Shown: piece after piece, positions 8,295 through 14,824 of the stretch
How positions within the stretch are numbered: position 1 is the first letter of the stretch
Layout of the letters: every line of letters begins with the position of its first letter
Origin: an uncultured Gammaproteobacteria bacterium
GTDB taxonomy: Bacteria; Pseudomonadota; Gammaproteobacteria; Enterobacterales; Succinivibrionaceae
NCBI GenBank assembly: GCA_900315395.1
Contig: OMZC01000125.1
Coordinates: 1 to 38,154 of the forward strand
Reading direction: 5' to 3'
Length of the DNA stretch: 38,154 nt
The notes under the pieces: model-generated
What the model saw: only the letters and a program-made list of their open reading frames with translations
Database searches by the model: none
Told to the model about the DNA's origin: nothing
Translations under genes and position numbers: made by a program

Positions 8295-8990
8295 ATGCAG
8301 ATCATTATAACAAACGACGCCTTTGATATTGTAAAAATAGGCGAAATCACATTTAAATTATCCATCAAGAAGTCATTTCTAAAACATCTATACTGTAAGC
8401 ACTGCGGTCACAGACTTGCTTTAGATGGTTACTACAAGAGAGTTATTCAGTTACCTGATGGGAATAAAGTCATTTTATTCCTACCCAGATTACACTGTGG
8501 CAACACTTCATGTGCTTACAAGGTAAGGTGTCATTTAAAGCATTACACCAGCTTTAAGGTAAGACCAGTCTTTGTCCTAAAGTACAGACGCAGAATGTTA
8601 ACAGATTTACTGACAGCCCTTCTTTACAGGTTAAATCAAACTAAGGATTCACTATACCTAAAGCTCATAAGTATTGGTGGCAAGCTGATTAGCAGAAAAT
8701 CCTCAACATACCAAAGTCTAATCAGAAACCGAGTGGCTGTTACCTCTGATATTACTAGGTTAAACTCTCAACTTGAGCAAGAAATAGAGCTTGTGCAAGT
8801 TTGGATTGACACAAAGAGTTCATGCTGTAAAACTTACGAAGTTTACAGCAACATAACCAATAGTTGCACACAGTCATTAAAGGCATGTATATCACGTTTC
8901 CTTTCATGGGCATCATCTGAAAATATATCTGCTGACGACTTCGTGAAAACACTCCTGCCCACTTTTCTTAGCATTACTCCCGAGCCATAA
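8295..8990 (+). CDS. Zinc-ribbon accessory protein of the IS21-type element
   Basis: A 231-residue protein. An N-terminal zinc ribbon is visible: C34-x-x-C37 and C68-x4-C73 around a G-Y-Y-K-R...PRLHC core. This looks like the ribbon found in helpers or transposase-associated proteins that precede some IS genes (DUF6431-like). The remaining ~150 residues are basic and helical (YRRRMLTDLLTALLYRL), with no recognised catalytic motif. It is the first gene in the element, 46 bp before istA. No clear ribosome-binding site precedes the ATG, so the start is uncertain. A target-selection or DNA-binding role is plausible but unproven. Confidence 0.7.
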   Translation: MQIIITNDAFDIVKIGEITFKLSIKKSFLKHLYCKHCGHRLALDGYYKRVIQLPDGNKVILFLPRLHCGNTSCAYKVRCHLKHYTSFKVRPVFVLKYRRRMLTDLLTALLYRLNQTKDSLYLKLISIGGKLISRKSSTYQSLIRNRVAVTSDITRLNSQLEQEIELVQVWIDTKSSCCKTYEVYSNITNSCTQSLKACISRFLSWASSENISADDFVKTLLPTFLSITPEP

Positions 8991-9036
8991 AAGGCTCAGG
9001 AACGATTTATTTTATTGCTAATGAAAAGAGGACGGC

Positions 9037-9996
9037 ATGATTAAAGACAGCCAAATTATTGAGTTGTTCACTTATATCAGTGAATTAAAAGAAGGTGAAC
9101 CATTAAATAAATCACAGCTAAGCAAGCAGACTGGTATCAGTAGGAAAAGCATCACAAGATTCTGTGACAAGCTTGCCCTAGAGGGATATTCTCCAAAGGA
9201 TGTTCTATCTTTTACCTCTGATAAGCTCAATACAGTGGTTAGAGCCTTAGGGCACAGAAAAGATTTTAAACAGCCAGATTTCAAGGCTATCTACAACTTT
9301 ATGCATCCTGCACGTGTATATAAGGATAAGCCAACCCTTGAACAGGCCTGGTTAGAGCTATATGTCAAAGATAACTTTAACGTAAAAACAGAGGAGCTTC
9401 ATAAAAACTGCCTTAAATTTGAAGGCTTACCAGAGCAGTGTATGAGCCTTAACACCTTTAAAAGGGCTTATAAAGCATATGTAACCAAACATATGTCTGA
9501 GTATTCAGCACTGAGTGATACTGCTTCATTAGGAGAGGTTAACCCTGGTTCCTTAATGGATATTGATGGTAATGGTGATATTCTTAACTGGCAAGATCAA
9601 GATGGCGTAAAACATAGAGCCTGTGTCTTTACAGCTTCATTACGTTACTCAGGATTGATCTTTATCTATGCCTGTGAAAGAAAAAGAACCATTGATTGGG
9701 CTGAGTTTATTATTGCAGCCTTAGAGTATTTCGGTGGAGCACCTGCCTGTATTAAATCTGATAACGATGTTGCACTCTCTTACAGGAAAAAGTTATTCAA
9801 CAGTGGCGGTAAGAGTTTTATTAGAAATACGCCAAACTCCACCATGCAGTACCTTGCCCGTTGCTACCAAACTGACTGGTTACTGGCAGGTCCGGTAAAA
9901 CCAAGACATAAAGGACAGATTGAAGCTTTTGTAAATGTCAGTGAGCGTCTCATTAGAAACGCTGCAAGAATAATCAACGGTACCTTTTCCTCATGA
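9037..9996 (+). CDS. istA: IS21-type transposase IstA, N-terminal and catalytic part (interrupted by TGA)
   Basis: The first 319 codons of a transposase. An N-terminal helix-turn-helix (LNKSQLSKQTGISRKSITRF, ~23-42) is followed by an RNase H-fold core with D175/D177 (SLMDIDGNGD), D242 (IKSDND) and E296 (RHKGQIEAFV). The HKGxxE context is typical of IstA. The frame stops at TGA 9994-9996 after TFSS, but the same frame continues directly into the C-terminal half. All three catalytic acidic residues lie before the stop. AGAGG upstream (9026-9030) supports the ATG. The broken product is probably inactive alone unless TGA is read through, or unless the element relies on a copy elsewhere. Confidence 0.85.
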   Translation: MIKDSQIIELFTYISELKEGEPLNKSQLSKQTGISRKSITRFCDKLALEGYSPKDVLSFTSDKLNTVVRALGHRKDFKQPDFKAIYNFMHPARVYKDKPTLEQAWLELYVKDNFNVKTEELHKNCLKFEGLPEQCMSLNTFKRAYKAYVTKHMSEYSALSDTASLGEVNPGSLMDIDGNGDILNWQDQDGVKHRACVFTASLRYSGLIFIYACERKRTIDWAEFIIAALEYFGGAPACIKSDNDVALSYRKKLFNSGGKSFIRNTPNSTMQYLARCYQTDWLLAGPVKPRHKGQIEAFVNVSERLIRNAARIINGTFSS

Positions 9997-10023
9997 GAAG
10001 ATCTAAACAAGTACTTAAAAGAG

Positions 10024-10848
10024 TTGTCATACACTTTTAATAACCAGTATGTAGCAGGAGGCTCTTGGTCTCATCAGTCTTTCTTTGATACGTATGAAAA
10101 GCAACACCTGCAACCACTACCACCTGAAGATAAAAGGCCTAAGCTCTATGAGGTTACAGAATGTATCGTGTCACAACGTGGTTATGTAAGATTCAAGGGA
10201 AATGACTACTTTGTAGGTAAAGAGTACTGTGGTTTACAGGTAACCTGTTTTCAAACGTCAGCTGACAGATTCTCTATAAGGCTTTTCAATGCCGTAGGAG
10301 AATTAACCTCTTATAAGATTGATAACTCTCCCTCTATCAGGATCAAGAGAATAAAGCACAGTAAAGATTACTCTGCAAAAGAGAAAGCTATGTCCAGAAC
10401 ACTTGATGACTATTTAAAGCTCAGTCATGAGGTTCCTGTTATTGAAAAAGAGTTATCAGAGTTTTTTACCTATGTATTTCATTCCTGTACTGCTTTTAAC
10501 GATGTAGACAGAGTTACTGTATGTAACAGGATCTTTAATGATGTAAAACGAAACCTGTCAGCTTATGAAAGGTACAAGCAGGCTTTCAGACTAATCATTG
10601 ATCCTCACATCACCAAATATCTCCAGATGACGCAGATCATAGATGGTCTGGTCAACGTTCAACCCTCATCTAAAACCAAGCAATTTACTCCTAAAAGAGA
10701 ATTACTAGAAGATATCAAAAACAAGGTAACAGACAGTGGTTCGGTTTTAGAAAGTACCAGCTTGGGAGCTGATTATTTCTGCCAGTTATTAAAAGACATG
10801 GAGTCTGTAAATGATGACACCGTCAATGCTAAAGAGGAGGTCGAGTAA
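10024..10848 (+). CDS. istA: IS21-type transposase IstA, C-terminal part (same frame as the upstream fragment)
   Basis: This 274-residue frame is exactly in phase with the catalytic part (9037); the codons 9997-10023 between them are open and read EDLNKYLKE. It carries the C-terminal beta-barrel region of IstA (HQSFFDTYEKQHLQPLPP, then VSQRGYVRFKGNDYFVGKEY), which in the family binds DNA and contacts IstB. A start here would be TTG with no good ribosome-binding site, so I regard it as the second half of one ~604-residue gene. It ends TAA at 10846, abutting the istB ATG. Confidence 0.8.
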   Translation: MSYTFNNQYVAGGSWSHQSFFDTYEKQHLQPLPPEDKRPKLYEVTECIVSQRGYVRFKGNDYFVGKEYCGLQVTCFQTSADRFSIRLFNAVGELTSYKIDNSPSIRIKRIKHSKDYSAKEKAMSRTLDDYLKLSHEVPVIEKELSEFFTYVFHSCTAFNDVDRVTVCNRIFNDVKRNLSAYERYKQAFRLIIDPHITKYLQMTQIIDGLVNVQPSSKTKQFTPKRELLEDIKNKVTDSGSVLESTSLGADYFCQLLKDMESVNDDTVNAKEEVE

Positions 10849-11736
10849 ATGGAGAGAACTATTTCACCTGATACTCGTCATTCTGAAGATGAGTTAAAAC
10901 AGCTGTTTACTAAAACACTGAAGCTAAGCTCTTTATGGTATGCCTATGAGATGCTAAAAGACGATTCTGACTTTTGTGATTTACCTTTCTCTGAGCAGTT
11001 CTATCAGCTCGGTAAAGTCTGTCATCAAAAGAGACTTGATAACAAATACAAGCTCTTAAAAAAGGACTCAAATATTCCACCATCAGAGATGTTGCAACCA
11101 GCTTCAGAACTGGCTAAAAGCAATGGTGTTACCATCTCCAAGATAGAGCTTGTGGTAAATAAGCTGATACAACCAGAGCAAGGTATTGTGATTGTAAATG
11201 GACCTGCTGGTACTGGTAAATCAACCTTTGGCATGTCCATACTTGATCATGTCATGAAGATGGGCTACAAGACCTCTTACTATGATTATACCTGTGAAAT
11301 GATGATGTTAACCTCAATGTATGACCGCCGTGATGCCTACAATGAGAGATTGTCCAGAATTTACAGCAACAAGATCATAGTTCTAGACGACTTCCTCTTA
11401 AATAACACTAGCTCTACTTCTTTGCAATCTCAAAGCAGTGATACCGCTAACACCTGTTCTAGAGAAATTACCTGTCTAAAGGAACTTTTAGATTCATGCA
11501 GGGCTAATGGCTGCTCTATCATTATTCTCTCTCAACTTACTATTGATACCTGGTATGAAAGAATAATCGCTGACTGTAAAAACAGTAAGTTTGCCTCACT
11601 CGCTGTAGATGCTGTGATGGACAGACTATTAGCAGATCCTTTAATCATTAACCTAAATGGCAAGTCCAGACGCCGTAAAGGTAAGCTACAAAAGGTTGAT
11701 ATGGAAGTTTCTGAATTAAAGGACTTGAAAAAATGA
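10849..11736 (+). CDS. istB: IS21-type helper ATPase IstB
   Basis: A 295-residue AAA+ ATPase. Walker A is GPAGTGKS at 118-125, Walker B is IIVLDD at 176-181. The C-terminus has the family pattern YERII...AVMDRLL...INLNGKSRRR. IstB assembles on target DNA and activates IstA. The ATG directly follows the istA stop, with GAGGAGG upstream as a strong ribosome-binding site, which implies coupled translation. The last codons overlap the next gene as ATGA. The residues between Walker B and the sensor region are expanded with a serine/threonine-rich loop (NNTSSTSLQSQSSD). Confidence 0.9.
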   Translation: MERTISPDTRHSEDELKQLFTKTLKLSSLWYAYEMLKDDSDFCDLPFSEQFYQLGKVCHQKRLDNKYKLLKKDSNIPPSEMLQPASELAKSNGVTISKIELVVNKLIQPEQGIVIVNGPAGTGKSTFGMSILDHVMKMGYKTSYYDYTCEMMMLTSMYDRRDAYNERLSRIYSNKIIVLDDFLLNNTSSTSLQSQSSDTANTCSREITCLKELLDSCRANGCSIIILSQLTIDTWYERIIADCKNSKFASLAVDAVMDRLLADPLIINLNGKSRRRKGKLQKVDMEVSELKDLKK

Positions 11737-12491
11737 GTTCTGTTGTTGATAATACTGAAAAACGTACTGAACAAGGCGTTACAGGTTACAGTAACTGTAA
11801 CGTTACACCAAAGTGTAATATTACAGAAGAGTGTAACGTTACACTTAAGTGTAATAATGAAGAAAACTGCAATGTCACAAAAGAAGCTACACCTTGCACT
11901 GGTGCCTCTCAAAATATCACCTTTGATGATGTTTCCTCATCAATTCAACAGCTAGAAGCTAAAGGCAGCAAGGTTAGTACCAAATCTGTCAGAGAGTTTT
12001 TATCTCGTGGCTCCTATTCTACGATTTCCAAGTTCATAGCAAGCTATTACCAGCAAAAGCATAGAACTGAAGAAAATCTGCGCCTTTCTAATCTCAACGA
12101 AGATGACTGTCTGAGACTTGCTAAACAGATTGTGGTTATAGCAGCCACTGGCAATATGCAATTCTGCATTCAGAAAATCAATGAAGAGAAAACTCAATAT
12201 GAGCAATTGAGAGCTTCATTAGCCCGCACTATTGAAGATTTATGCAACAACAATGACAACCTGTCTAAAGAAAACAAGCGACTTAATGATGAACTTACTA
12301 AAAGTCAAAACTCATTAAACATGCTGAAAGATAAGCTGTCTGAAAATGCAGTTGAAGTTAACAATCTAAGGCTTGATCTTAAATTACACGAAAACACAAT
12401 TACAGACATCTGTAAAAAGAATGAGGAGAAAACAGCACAATATCTGCGTCAAATAGAAGAGCTTAAAAAGCTGATACAAAAGCCAAAGTAA
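11733..12491 (+). CDS. KfrA-like DNA-binding coiled-coil protein with an N-terminal CNVTxx repeat
   Basis: A 252-residue protein in three parts. Residues 22-51 are five hexapeptides (CNVTPK, CNITEE, CNVTLK, CNNEEN, CNVTKE). Residues ~62-110 resemble the KfrA N-terminal domain of plasmid proteins (ITFDDVSSSIQQLEAKG...KSVREFLSRGSYSTISKFI). Residues ~140-250 are a long coiled coil rich in E, K, N and L. KfrA proteins bind DNA and autoregulate, and are linked to plasmid stability. The gene overlaps istB by 4 nt (ATGA), so it belongs to the transposon operon. The hexapeptides arise from an 18-bp DNA repeat built on TGTAACGTTACA palindromes. The KfrA call is by pattern. Confidence 0.7.
   Translation: MSSVVDNTEKRTEQGVTGYSNCNVTPKCNITEECNVTLKCNNEENCNVTKEATPCTGASQNITFDDVSSSIQQLEAKGSKVSTKSVREFLSRGSYSTISKFIASYYQQKHRTEENLRLSNLNEDDCLRLAKQIVVIAATGNMQFCIQKINEEKTQYEQLRASLARTIEDLCNNNDNLSKENKRLNDELTKSQNSLNMLKDKLSENAVEVNNLRLDLKLHENTITDICKKNEEKTAQYLRQIEELKKLIQKPK
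11796..11885 (+). repeat. Five tandem 18-bp palindromic units inside the KfrA-like gene
   Basis: Units start at 11796, 11814, 11832, 11850 and 11868. Unit 1 is TGTAACGTTACACCAAAG. The first twelve bases of units 1 and 3 are the perfect palindrome TGTAACGTTACA, and unit 2 has TGTAATATTACA; units 4 and 5 are degenerate. Centres are exactly 18 bp apart. A further perfect 16-bp palindrome, TTACACTTAAGTGTAA (11839-11854), bridges units 3 and 4. It looks like an iteron or operator array embedded in coding sequence. Confidence 0.9.
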
Positions 12492-12496
12492 AGCAT

Positions 12497-12535
12497 AATT
12501 AGGCAGAATTTGAACGATTCAGATCCTGCCTAATT
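12497..12535 (+). terminator. Terminator-like hairpin after the KfrA-like gene
   Basis: A perfect 10-bp stem, AATTAGGCAG (12497-12506) and CTGCCTAATT (12526-12535), with a 19-nt loop, then CATTTT. It begins 6 nt after the stop and would end the transposon operon. Confidence 0.7.
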
Positions 12536-12594
12536 CATTTTAAATGTGAATTCATACAAAACGGCTTAAGTATAAGTTTTTAAGAAAATCTAAG

Positions 12595-12639
12595 GGTGGG
12601 CAACTTATGGATGCAACTTAATTATTCACTAGGTGGGCA
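12595..12639 (-). repeat. Right-end transposase-binding repeats (2x GGTGGGCA)
   Basis: GGTGGGCA at 12595-12602 and 12632-12639, inverted relative to the three left-end TGCCCACC copies. The outer one lies 40 bp from the element end, against 17 bp on the left, so the ends are asymmetric. Confidence 0.78.
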
Positions 12640-12679
12640 TGATCTGTTTTTACCTGTGTCTTTTTATGGATTTTTGTCA

Positions 12680-12725
12680 TTCAAAGCTAATGCTGTATTT
12701 ATTATCAACAGCAATGGTCATATCA
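12680..12725 (-). pseudogene. Second fragment of the disrupted secreted-protein gene
   Basis: Right of the transposon, the minus strand encodes MTIAVDNKYSISFE, matching the intact paralogue at ~14778-14824 with one base difference (TTG/TGG context). Homology ends abruptly near 12725, and the upstream frame meets a stop soon after, so the 5' half of the gene was never copied or has been deleted. Together with 7863-8053 it makes a partial gene copy missing about its first 90 residues. Confidence 0.85.
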
Positions 12726-12873
12726 ACTGATAAAAACTTGAACTTTTCCATTACATTTTATTACAGAAGTAGTGTACATATTTACAGAATAAACCCTTTT
12801 TATGCATATTATAGATAAATTACTTAACATAAAATAATCTATAAAGTACAATAATAATCATAAGGAGGTCGAT

Positions 12874-12999
12874 ATGAAAAAGAAACGTAAGCAATTGTGC
12901 AAACGTAAATGGTCAAGAATTGAAATCATGATGTTAATTGGCTTACTCTCAACCATGATTTATCAATGTCTTGACCTTTTTATTAGTTTTATTAAATAA
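12874..12999 (+). CDS. Small basic membrane peptide, 41 aa (1 of 2)
   Basis: A 41-codon frame begins ATG at 12874 behind a near-perfect ribosome-binding site (AAGGAGG, 12862-12868). The peptide has a strongly basic head (MKKKRKQLCKRKW) followed by one hydrophobic segment (IEIMMLIGLLSTMIYQCLDL) and ends FISFIK. That form is typical of single-pass membrane peptides such as holin-like or type I toxins, though no family is recognised. A second peptide of similar layout follows 66 bp downstream, with an RHH protein behind it; the three probably form one transcript. Confidence 0.65.
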   Translation: MKKKRKQLCKRKWSRIEIMMLIGLLSTMIYQCLDLFISFIK

Positions 13000-13065
13000 C
13001 TAAATACCCTCAGATTGGAGTTCTGATGGTACCTCTAGTGTAGGTTATGTTTGGAGTATTTTTAA

Positions 13066-13164
13066 ATGAAAAAGTTTAATCGCTTAGAATGGATGATTCT
13101 AATTCTTATCATAATTCAAGTAATAGGAATTATTGAAAAGCTAATACAAATTTTTGGAGCTTAG
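13066..13164 (+). CDS. Small membrane peptide, 32 aa (2 of 2)
   Basis: A 32-codon frame from ATG 13066 to TAG 13164, with GGAG at 13052-13055 upstream. The sequence has a short charged head (MKKFNRLEW), a hydrophobic core (MILILIIIQVIGIIEKL) and an IQIFGA tail. It shares the basic head, R-[IL]-E motif, hydrophobic helix and F-terminal layout of the 41-residue peptide, so the two may be diverged duplicates. Its stop is 1 nt before the RHH start codon, which implies translational coupling. Confidence 0.62.
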   Translation: MKKFNRLEWMILILIIIQVIGIIEKLIQIFGA

Positions 13165-13165
13165 T

Positions 13166-13360
13166 ATGAGAGGTGGAAAAAGAGAAGGTGCAGGACGTCC
13201 TGCAGGAACTACAGGACCATATAAAGCTGATGAGCTAAAAAAAGATGGTCGTATTGTAATAGCATGTACTCGCAGTGAAATGGAGCAAATCAAGGAACTT
13301 GCAAAACAAGCTGGTAAAAATACAAGCCGTTTCATTGTAGATACGATCTTAAAGAAGTGA
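13166..13360 (+). CDS. Ribbon-helix-helix DNA-binding protein
   Basis: I choose ATG 13166 (64 residues), with GGAG 6 nt upstream at 13156-13159; an upstream in-frame start at 13154 would overlap the peptide gene. The N-terminus is the GGKREGAGRPAG motif often seen in phage and mobilization proteins. The rest fits a CopG/MobC-like ribbon-helix-helix: a strand (GRIVIACT), helix A (RSEMEQIKELAKQAG) and helix B (NTSRFIVDTIL). It likely binds DNA as a dimer, and its place behind two membrane peptides suggests it could be their repressor or antitoxin. It ends in TGA, rare in this window. Confidence 0.75.
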   Translation: MRGGKREGAGRPAGTTGPYKADELKKDGRIVIACTRSEMEQIKELAKQAGKNTSRFIVDTILKK

Positions 13361-13364
13361 GTTT

Positions 13365-13386
13365 TAGGCAGTAGAAATACTGCCTA
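13365..13386. terminator. Hairpin between convergent RHH and phage-like genes
   Basis: A perfect 9-bp stem, TAGGCAGTA (13365-13373) and TACTGCCTA (13378-13386), with a GAAA tetraloop, in the 33-bp gap between two convergent genes. Both flanks have only short T-runs. Confidence 0.65.
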
Positions 13387-13393
13387 TTTATGA

Positions 13394-13816
13394 CTATTCA
13401 TCATCTTTATTCGATGTTGAATTGTTCTTTCTTTTCTGTATTACTTGACTGTGTCCTAGTCCTGCAAAATAACCTGATATTGCAAAGAAGGCGTATTTAG
13501 CTATATCTGTAGCCAGTTCACTGTAACCATATACAATAGCAACTACTACGATAACAGCAACAATAACTGCAATCAAAATTATCTTTAGCTGACTAACTAG
13601 GAAAGCGTATTTAAAAGTTTTAGAGTGAGCTAAGTCGCTATTTGCTTGTGCCTGAATAGAAGCTAAAGCGATCCTTTCATTAGACTCAATCTCAGCTTTT
13701 CTGTTAGAAGCTTCTAATTTTTTAACCTCTAAATCACTTTGTTGAATGTTAATAAACTCTCTGAGAACTGATTCTTCAGATGTACTGTTATTTTGTGTTT
13801 TAGGTAAGTTATCCAT
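13394..13816 (-). CDS. Phage-like membrane protein with coiled coil
   Basis: I place the start at ATG 13816 (140 residues). It lies 2 nt past the stop of the upstream gene, and an earlier TTG would overlap that gene. Residues ~18-70 are a charged coiled coil (ESVLREFINIQQSDLEVKKLE...) of the kind common in small prophage proteins. Two hydrophobic segments follow at ~76-97 (LKIILIAVIVAVIVVVAIVYG) — given here in part — and ~107-122, and the tail is charged. No function is known. It is the last gene of a three-gene minus-strand set. Confidence 0.6.
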   Translation of the reverse strand: MDNLPKTQNNSTSEESVLREFINIQQSDLEVKKLEASNRKAEIESNERIALASIQAQANSDLAHSKTFKYAFLVSQLKIILIAVIVAVIVVVAIVYGYSELATDIAKYAFFAISGYFAGLGHSQVIQKRKNNSTSNKDDE

Positions 13817-13818
13817 AT

Positions 13819-14043
13819 CTACCTGCTTGCACAATAGTAAGGTGTTTTATAAACAATCTTAAATTGACCAAAGCCTTTGTCTTTACCTACTCTAGGAGGT
13901 ATAAATGTGACTGTTTTTATATTATCGGCATCCTTGGAGTTTATAACTTTTAAAAAGCTCTTAGAATTAAGAAACTCTTCTTTTTTAAGTACAGCGTCTA
14001 TATTCATTTTAGTAATCCATCTGTTTAATCCTGTTGTGATCAT
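13819..14043 (-). CDS. Hypothetical small protein, 74 aa
   Basis: A 74-residue frame with no recognised domain; the centre reads TVTFIPPRVGKDKGFGQFKIVY, which suggests a small beta-rich fold. An alternative ATG at 14007 would give 62 residues. It is packed between two minus-strand neighbours (28 nt after the YjcQ-like frame, 2 nt before the membrane protein), and this packing is the main support that it is real. Confidence 0.5.
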   Translation of the reverse strand: MITTGLNRWITKMNIDAVLKKEEFLNSKSFLKVINSKDADNIKTVTFIPPRVGKDKGFGQFKIVYKTPYYCASR

Positions 14044-14071
14044 ATCAAATTTTCAGCAGGTGAGGTACTGC

Positions 14072-14503
14072 CTATTTCTTAAAGTAATCCTTTGTCAGTT
14101 CACTAAAAAGCTTTGGAGCATAATCAATAATAATTTGAAAGGTAAGCGCATAACCGTTGTCTTCAACAAATTCTTTTAATTTTCTAAGAAACTTCGGTGT
14201 TTTAATTCCTGCGTAAAAGGATAACCCTTTAACTGTAATCATTGGATCTTCAAAACCTACTGAATACTTCAAATCTACTGACTTTCTAACACTTACACCG
14301 TCAATAAAACCTTCATCAACAAGTACTTTTAAATTACCAAGATAGAGTTTACGTCTACGTTCAGTTTCTTCTTCAAGTAAATCAAGATCAGTATATTTAT
14401 CCTGCCATGATGTATCATTGCCTAAATTTTTTACAAACTCAGGCAATCTGTCTTCATAGGTTGCTTTTTACAGTTCACGTAAGATGTTGTAATCAATTCT
14501 CAT
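14072..14503 (-). pseudogene. YjcQ-like winged-helix gene with an in-frame stop at codon 12
   Basis: An ATG at 14503 opens MRIDYNILREL, then TAA (14470-14468), after which the same frame continues as KATYEDR and runs 130 more codons to TAG at 14072. The downstream part has the YjcQ-like pattern GNLKVLVDEGFIDGVSV...PMITVKGLSFYAG, a small winged-helix protein of phage-like regions. The MxxDYxILxE start fits that family too, so the stop appears to be a recent nonsense change. Reinitiation at TTG 14446 could still give 124 residues. Confidence 0.6.
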
Positions 14504-14549
14504 TTTAATTTTACTTTGCTACAGAGTTGAAACGTATTCTACGTAAGCA

Positions 14550-14824
14550 CTCTTTATCCTGCTCTTTGGTGGCAGGATTTTTTTTCATCAGTGATTACTT
14601 TACAAGTCTAGATGCCCTGTAAAAAGCCTTGCTAAAGCCATAAAGACTGAAGTACAGATCAAAATCCCCAATCTTGAAGCTAACTTCATTACCTTTTTTA
14701 AACTGACGTATGAGCTCATCATTTTTGCTTTGAGGTACGAAGCATTCATGTAAAGTATCGTCTTCAGCACACTTAGCTTCAAAGCTAATGCTGTATTTAT
14801 TATCAACAGCAATTGTCATATCAG
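14550..14824. repeat. Right direct repeat (intact copy)
   Basis: A ~275-bp segment is repeated at 7817-8053 plus 12680-12725, same orientation, ~95% identical by eye. It covers the terminator and the 3' half of the secreted-protein gene and contains the empty transposon target TTCAAAGC at 14778-14785. Confidence 0.92.
14556..14585 (+). terminator. Duplicated terminator with no plus-strand gene before it
   Basis: Stem ATCCTGC (14556-14562) and GCAGGAT (14572-14578) with eight T's, oriented to stop plus-strand transcription. All genes for 1.1 kb upstream are on the minus strand, so it appears to be a relic of the porin terminator. Confidence 0.85.

Larger units (their letters stand above)
8054..12679 (+). 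mobile_element. IS21-type transposon, 4626 bp, with two accessory genes
   Basis: The element begins TG (8054) and ends CA (12679), with 8-bp target duplications on both sides, as expected for the IS21 family. It holds an IstA-type DDE transposase (split by a stop), an IstB AAA+ helper, a zinc-ribbon protein upstream and a KfrA-like protein downstream, all on the plus strand. Multiple short repeats lie at the ends: TGCCCACC at 8071, 8092 and 8116, and its inverse GGTGGGCA at 12595 and 12632. These match the multi-repeat transposase-binding ends of IS21 elements. It is about twice the length of a simple IS21, which carries only istA and istB. It interrupts a duplicated secreted-protein gene. 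Confidence 0.9.
12492..12873. other. Gene-free stretch: transposon right end and pseudogene remnant
   Basis: This 382-bp stretch holds the operon terminator, the transposon right end (to 12679), the target duplication (12680-12687), 38 more bases of the split repeat, then ~150 bp of AT-rich DNA with no supported gene. A 61-codon open frame here has no ribosome-binding site and overlaps the transposon end. Confidence 0.7.

Noticed and set aside
9037..10848. Reassignment of TGA to tryptophan in this genome
   Set aside because: TGA ends istB, the RHH gene and the AAA-like gene at positions that fit their families or overlaps, so it works as a stop. The transposase TGA is better explained as a mutation.
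11796..11885. CRISPR array
   Set aside because: The units are contiguous 18-bp repeats without unique spacers, are in frame with the KfrA-like gene, and no cas gene is near.
11532..11912. 126-codon minus-strand frame with CNVT-like repeats
   Set aside because: It is the reverse reading of the palindromic units; palindromes give similar peptides on both strands. The plus-strand gene has the domain structure.
8055..12653. Alternative transposon ends at GGTAAA...TTTACC near-inverted repeats (8055 and ~12653)
   Set aside because: The left and right motifs look similar, but then the right end would not abut a target duplication. The TG...CA ends at 8054 and 12679 with exact 8-bp TTCAAAGC copies fit the empty site.
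12633..12818. 61-codon plus-strand frame across the transposon's right end
   Set aside because: It has no ribosome-binding site, begins inside the transposon end repeat, and runs through the pseudogene fragment; a chance frame.
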